Assembly (NCBI GenBank): GCA_025529335.1
Contig: JAMYHX010000779.1
Span: 1 to 12,668, forward strand
Direction: 5' to 3'
Source of the DNA: Rhizopus sp. PT2906
Lineage: Eukaryota > Mucoromycota > Mucoromycetes > Mucorales > Rhizopodaceae
Length of the DNA: 12,668 bases
The notes beneath the pieces were generated by a model, which saw nothing but the letters and a program-made list of their open reading frames with translations, did not search any database and was not told where the DNA came from. Of this stretch, positions 8,222 to 12,668 are shown in pieces (the stretch's first letter is position 1; each line of letters opens with the position of its first letter). The translations under genes and the position numbers were made by a program.

Positions 8222-8545
8222 ATGAAATTCTTATCCTCTGCTATTCTCTTGGCTCTCTTTGTTGCTAACACTCAAGTATTTGCTGATACTGTAAATGCCG
8301 AAGACGCTGTCAATGCTAATTCCGAACAAAATCAAAACGTTGAAGCTGAATATGTTTATCCTGCTGCCTTCTACCCTTACATGCTGGACTATTACCCCAA
8401 CTGGAATCATTTAGCCCGTCGTGGTCGTAGCTTTGGTGGCTGCCGCTGGGGCGGCTGTGGTGGCGGTGGCGGATGGGGAGGCCCAAGACTTCCTCCTACC
8501 CCTCCCACTCCCCCTACTCCTCCTACTCCTCCATTTGTCTGGTAG
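8222..8545 (+). CDS. Small secreted Gly/Cys-rich, TPP-repeat protein
   Basis: A single exon encodes 107 residues of unknown family. The start at 8222 is chosen because it is the first ATG after the TATA box and opens directly into a signal peptide (residues 1-21, likely cut after TQVFA). The pro-region (22-65) is acidic and Asn-rich at first (DTVNAEDAVNANSEQ), then aromatic (YPYMLDYYPNW). A dibasic site RR at 66-67 would release a 40-residue basic peptide. That peptide has a Gly-rich core with C74 and C79 (CRWGGC), a GGGGGWGG run, and the tail LPPTPPTPPTPPTPPFVW. The order of parts and the signal region (NTQVFADT versus STQALAAPLDT) match the gene at 6418, so the two are probably paralogues. 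This one lacks the intron and the second cassette. A wall-associated, signalling or antimicrobial role is open; the sequence alone does not decide. Confidence 0.8.
   Translation: MKFLSSAILLALFVANTQVFADTVNAEDAVNANSEQNQNVEAEYVYPAAFYPYMLDYYPNWNHLARRGRSFGGCRWGGCGGGGGWGGPRLPPTPPTPPTPPTPPFVW
8491..8532 (+). repeat. Short TPP-coding array
   Basis: Four uninterrupted Thr-Pro-Pro units plus flanking prolines are encoded by CCTCCTACCCCT-type DNA, the same repeat type as in exon 2 of the gene at 6418. Confidence 0.7.
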
Positions 8546-8601
8546 AGATGTCTTTCTATGCAAGGTTACCATCCATTCTCTTTGTTTTTCTTTTGTAAAC
8601 A

Positions 8602-8607
8602 AATAAA
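8602..8607 (+). terminator. Poly(A) signal of the small secreted-protein gene
   Basis: AATAAA lies about 57 bp past the stop codon at 8543-8545. Confidence 0.5.
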
Positions 8608-8868
8608 CATTCCTCATTTGTTTCAAATACTCAAAGCTTTACTTTTTAACTTTTCTCTCTGTATAAATGAGCCTGTGTGATAAATCAGACATAAAATATC
8701 ATACCACTTCTATTTCTCGTGCAGCATGATTAATACTTTCATGCAAAAGATGACATCGTGTATGCTCTGATATCAATGTCTATCATTAGGACTCAGTGAT
8801 AGAAGACCAACATCTAGAATGTGTGTATCGCAGCAACGCGGCTTTATTATTTACATTTAATCAAACCT

Positions 8869-11627
8869 TTATTTACAACTGATATCATCCTTGAGCTACA
8901 GATACATGCTTTTTTTTTTCAGTACTAATTCTTGAAAAAGAGTAGGAACAATTTAGTGTACCTGTTTAAGCTTTTCCTGAAGATTCAGTATCTTTGCGTT
9001 AGACTTGGCAATAGACTCATGTAATTCTTGATCAAATTCAGTTTTTACTCTCGACAGCCTTGCACGGGCAGTTAGCGCACGTTGTGTGCTTGCGATAAAT
9101 TCCTTTTCTATTCTGATCTGACTTTCGATTTCTTTCACTTGTTTATCATTTACACTTGGCCTATTTCAAGAGTAAAATTTGTAAAGTGAGCAAGTTCATA
9201 TCTCACAAGCTAGATCTTTTTTACTTACCTTATGCTGTTCATTTTATGATCACTGGAAATATTTCTTGAGGCAAGTGAAGATAAATTGCTCAAGCTTGCT
9301 GATAAATCTATTCGCTTTCGTCTTCTGGTCATGGGCGCTTTAATGTTATCTATAAGATTCGGAATTACCGAAACATCACCATTGATTTCCATTGGAAAAT
9401 GTAACTTCTTTTCTTTATGAAGGCTATTCAACTGATAGTACTTGATCTCTTTCTTTAAACGAGCAACTTCTCGCTTGGTTGCTGCAAGACTGCTCTCAGT
9501 GTCTGCCAGTGTTTGTTGAACATTATGTAGATGGTCTCTATCGCGTTGCCACATAGCTGAGAGTATTTTGGACTTGTTGCTTGAAAGCTCATCCTGACGA
9601 GATCTGCTTTGATTCTCCTGCTGCACTTCCTGTAGTTTTTGCTGTAAACTATTCAATTCCAAATGAAGCCGCTGAACATTTGCCTGATATTCTTGCTCCT
9701 GTGTTTTTAATTTGGCATTGTATCTTTCTTCCAATTGAGCATGTGCCTCTTCGCCATGAGTTGCTGCAGCCATCAGTTCCTTCTCAAGAGCTACGATACG
9801 TGCTTTTTGTGCATCGTTTTCAGACTTCAGCTTGAGATTCTCTGACTCCATCATCCGTAGATGCTGCATATGATCATCCAATTTTTGTGTAATAGCTTGA
9901 CTGTTTTGCTGATATTCTCTTTCCAATGTCTGCTTGTATTTTGTCATCATCCGGTGAGACTCCTTCTCACGTGCTGAAAGCTCGTCTTCTAATGCTTTTA
10001 TCCTCTCCAGATGTTTCTTCGTGTCCTTTAAACTTTCTTCTTGATGAGCTGTCAGTTTTTGTTCCAGATAAGCAATGTGTTCATTGAGCGCGTCCATTTT
10101 ACATACGTTTGCCTCACACTTGGTTGATAGTTTTTTATTTTTGTCTTGTAATATGGACACTTGCTGTTTGAGGTCATTCATTTGTCGTGTACAGTCTTCT
10201 AAATGGTCCCCGTTTTGTTGATGCTCTACCTTTTGCTCATACTCAACTTCCCTAGGTGGTTCTTCTAATAGCTTATCAACATAGGTGTATCCAATAAACG
10301 GGAAATCCTTATCCCTCAAACTATCATCTTCTTCTTCTTCGTCTTCTTTCTCGTCATCATCATCATCGTCATCATTCGTTACTGAGAAGAATGTAACATC
10401 ATCCAAGGCAGAAATGGGTGGTACAAACGGTGGTATAGTCGAGGTACGTATGCTTTGCCATTGAACATCTTTGAAGAACGGATGAGACTTGATTTCTTCT
10501 GCTCCGTTATGACCTAATCTGCACTTGTCTGACTTGTGCAACAACCTATCTTTATTTAGTAACTTGTTTTGGCACTTGTCCCCCCCTTCCCCCTCTCTCT
10601 ATTTTAATTACTTTTACTTTGACAGTAAATCTTTGGCTTCAGATGATACTTGGATAGAGTCGTCAAATTGAACATTTACTTTTGGATCCATCAACTTGAT
10701 TTGTATTTGAATGTCCTTTCCAGTAAATGGAGGCACGCCGTACAGTAGTTCGTAAAGAACCACGCCTACAGACCACCAATCTGATTCTGGGCCATAAGCA
10801 GGTCCAAGAGAGGAATCAAATCCTTCGGAGCTACACATCTCTGGTGATACATATGACATTGTTCCCACCATCAGTAACGGGTACTGTCAACACAATAAGT
10901 GTGAGATCAAGTGATCATTACAGAAAGCAACGATTTACCTTGGTATTGATAGGAATGCATGAGCCCAAGTCACCGAGCTTAATATGCCCATGTCGATCAA
11001 TCAGAATATTTCCAGGCTTTATATCTCTGTGCATGTAACCCCATTGATGAATTCGTTCGACAGCCAGAACTAACTCTGCTATATAAAATTTGGCTTCTTC
11101 TTCTGTAAACTTGAAGTTTCTTCTTTCCATCAGACCCTGTAAATCACCGCCAGGTGCGTATTCCATGACAAGGTATAGATACTGACTGTCCTGGAAGGAT
11201 GCGTAGAGCTTAGGTATCCATTCATCGTTTTTGGCCAACACAATTCGTTCGTCCATTGGAGATGAGCGGTCCATTTGAGAAATCAAGTACGATTTGTTGA
11301 GTATTTTCATAGCATAGATCTGATCCTTATGTCTAACGATCGTCACTTTTCCAAAGGCGCCTTTAGCAAACACATCTTTATGTATAAATTCAAAGTTTTT
11401 GATAGAGAGTCGATTATTGTAAAGAGAATGGCAAATAGGTTCATCTAATAACAAAATTAATATGAATCATGCATACGCTGATATTTTAGGTGATAGTAAT
11501 TACACAAGTCAATGAATCGCTGTATGTTCTCTGTCGTATGGTGTTTTGATGAGTGATAGAGAGCAAATAATGCATCTGTCAATGCATTCTCTTGGCTCAA
11601 TTGATGCTGTAGAAATGTATCGTTCAT
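8869..11627 (-). CDS. Citron/ROCK-type AGC Ser/Thr kinase with coiled coil and HR1-like C-terminus
   Basis: Six exons (11627-11504, 11444-10939, 10883-10618, 10545-9229, 9160-8962, 8895-8869) encode about 812 residues; the introns are 59, 55, 72, 68 and 66 bp. The N-terminal part aligns by eye with human citron kinase without gaps from LSQENALTDALFAL to KNFEF (to residue 61). The kinase domain runs from about 59 to 325: glycine loop KGAFGKV (69-75), catalytic K88, MEYAPGGDL, HRDIKPGN (180-187, base D182), metal-binding D200 in DLG, SPE (223-225), DWWSVGVVLYELLYG, HPFF. An acidic run (about 357-373) precedes the AGC hydrophobic motif FPFIGYTYV (380-388). A coiled coil spans about 400-690. Residues 745-810 have the spacing of an HR1/REM-1 helical hairpin, which binds Rho GTPases in PKN and Pkc1. 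Citron and MRCK carry PH, C1 and CNH domains instead; none is present. Likely role: Rho effector in cytokinesis or polarity. The start at 11627 sits 48 bp from a TATA box and fits the citron N-terminus; an in-frame ATG at 11666 is possible. The last exon is tentative: without it the frame stops at 8953. Confidence 0.85.
10580..10599 (-). other. G-run purine tract in kinase intron 3
   Basis: In the sense direction the intron contains AGAGAG-type sequence followed by GGGGG, AA and GGGGGGG. G-runs in short introns are known to assist splicing in some eukaryotes, and the tract could also form unusual structure. It is the most G-rich stretch outside coding DNA in the window. Confidence 0.6.
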
Positions 11628-11674
11628 ATTGCTTTGTGAAAGAAAGGAGAAAAAGGAAATTTTCATATTCAATG

Positions 11675-11682
11675 TTTATATA
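11675..11682 (-). promoter_or_regulatory. TATA box of the kinase gene
   Basis: TATATAAA on the minus strand lies 48 bp upstream of the ATG at 11627 but only 9 bp upstream of the in-frame ATG at 11666. A transcript starting about 30 bp downstream of the box would exclude the upstream ATG. Confidence 0.5.
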
Positions 11683-11689
11683 CCTATTT

Positions 11690-12433
11690 CCTTTTTTGTA
11701 GTGCCGGAGGTTGATTTATACACTGGAAATATGAAAGCAAATGAAAGGAATTACAAAACAGTAGCCATAAAAGGGAGGAAAAGTTTGATTTTTCTATATG
11801 AATATCGTAAACACTAGTCGTAGTCTTGATGCCCATATTCTTTTTTATATACCATTCATATCCTCATTTTGTAACGTGAATAGCACATTCAATAATTGAC
11901 CAAGAATACTAAGCAAACCCTAGGCTCACTCACAACCATTTGATATTTGACACCAGTTGAAGAGATATCTCCTTCATCAACCCATGACTCTTATTTGCAG
12001 CCTCGTATCCTCTTTTCTTAATCATACATCCTTGACTTTAATATTATCTTTCAGGACTCTGATTGTTTTTTAATAACTACTTCAACTATCTGCAAATGAC
12101 ATACTGACGATCAATGTGGAACGTAAAAGAGGCTATTTTCAACCCTTCTTTGTCTCATTTCTTTCTTGTATCTAGTTAACTCTTCAGTAACAATCGTAGA
12201 ACTTGATTCAGACTCGAAAGAATTGTGACATTGAGCAAAAGTGAATCAAAGGTGGCTCGACTCAGAAACCTTGCTATCTGTACTAGTGCAAACTAAAAAA
12301 GAAAGCCCTGAAATAAGTCCCATCTTCACCCATCTTGTATATCTCTGCAATAAGTTTGCACACCGTTGTACATATAAACATAAAGTATATGTGCAGTTTC
12401 CACATCCATAAAGCTGTTTGAACAAAGAAATGC
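11690..12433. other. AT-rich intergenic region
   Basis: This stretch holds the upstream region of the kinase gene and then about 600 bp in which I see no supportable gene, RNA or repeat on either strand. Confidence 0.5.
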
Positions 12434-12652
12434 TTACAGACCAAGGCTAAAATACCCATATAACTTTTCGAATGCGCATTCTACAGCATTATCTGTTACA
12501 TCCTGGTTCAACTTGACAAGTAATTATTTCCAAACTTCCATCTGGCTTACTGTTTTGTTTCTGTTTGTAGAAATGATTATGGTACGAGATTCAAGTGTCA
12601 CTGGATCCTCTGAGCCAAGGATTTTTGCCTTTTCTCGTTTCTTGAACAGGGT
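12434..12652 (-). pseudogene. Possible coding relic or 3' end of a gene
   Basis: One minus-strand frame stays open for 42 codons (from 12652), meets a single TAA at 12526-12524, then continues in the same frame for 29 codons to TAA at 12436-12434. The two halves read like protein (for example ESRTIIISTNRNKT and LNQDVTDNAVECAFEKLYGY). A 39-bp GTAAGC...AAG segment covering the inner stop would join them in phase, but it is short for an intron in this window. I recognise no family. It may be the tail of a gene beyond the right edge, a decayed gene, or chance. Confidence 0.2.
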
Positions 12653-12668
12653 TCATTGTATAATTAAT

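Noticed and set aside
9581..11038. Plus-strand open frames at 9581-9835 and 10727-11038
   Set aside because: They are antisense shadows of the kinase and coiled-coil exons.
11445..11476. A 32-bp intron in the kinase gene using the GTATGC donor
   Set aside because: The 59-bp alternative (11503-11445) has the usual size for this locus and gives a gap-free alignment with the citron N-terminus.
1..12668. tRNA, rRNA, CRISPR or prokaryotic operon features
   Set aside because: No tRNA boxes, rRNA-like segments or spaced repeat arrays were seen, and the intron-rich genes are eukaryotic.

Overview
The window looks like nuclear DNA of an early-diverging fungus, most likely Mucoromycota (Mucorales-like). 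It is AT-rich. The genes have many short introns (50-79 bp, GTAAGT/GTATG-type donors, CTAAC/CTAAT-like branch sites, NAG acceptors), compact spacing, and TATA boxes about 50 bp upstream of start codons. The protein families are eukaryotic. The lineage call is an inference from gene style; no rRNA or other marker gene is present.

Layout: (1) Positions 1-2300 are gene-poor. The left end carries short inverted and direct repeats beside a frame-broken stretch resembling a decayed Tc1/mariner transposase; the rest is low-complexity AT-rich DNA with a few unassigned minus-strand open stretches. (2) At 2390-3021 (+) lies a four-exon gene for a Pop7/Rpp20-like subunit of RNase P/RNase MRP. (3) At 5815-3051 (-) lies a ten-exon gene for a GCFC/PAXBP1-family protein linked to spliceosome disassembly; its stop codon is only 29 bp from that of POP7, so the transcripts converge. 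(4) At 6418-7268 (+) and 8222-8545 (+) lie two related small secreted proteins. Both have a signal peptide, a pro-region, dibasic Kex2-type sites, Gly/Cys-rich segments and proline-rich (TPP)n tails. I do not recognise the family; it is the most novel content here. (5) At 11627-8869 (-) lies a six-exon citron/ROCK-type AGC kinase with a long coiled coil and a C-terminal segment resembling an HR1 Rho-binding domain, but no PH-C1-CNH tail. (6) Positions 11690-12668 hold no confident gene, apart from a possible coding relic or gene end on the minus strand near 12434-12652.

Functionally, the POP7 and GCFC genes are RNA-processing housekeeping genes, the kinase is a probable Rho effector in morphogenesis or cytokinesis, and the secreted pair probably acts at the cell wall or outside the cell. 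Nothing in the sequence shows that these genes form one pathway. All exon structures were joined by hand from reading frames, splice signals and recalled family similarity, and have not been checked against transcripts.
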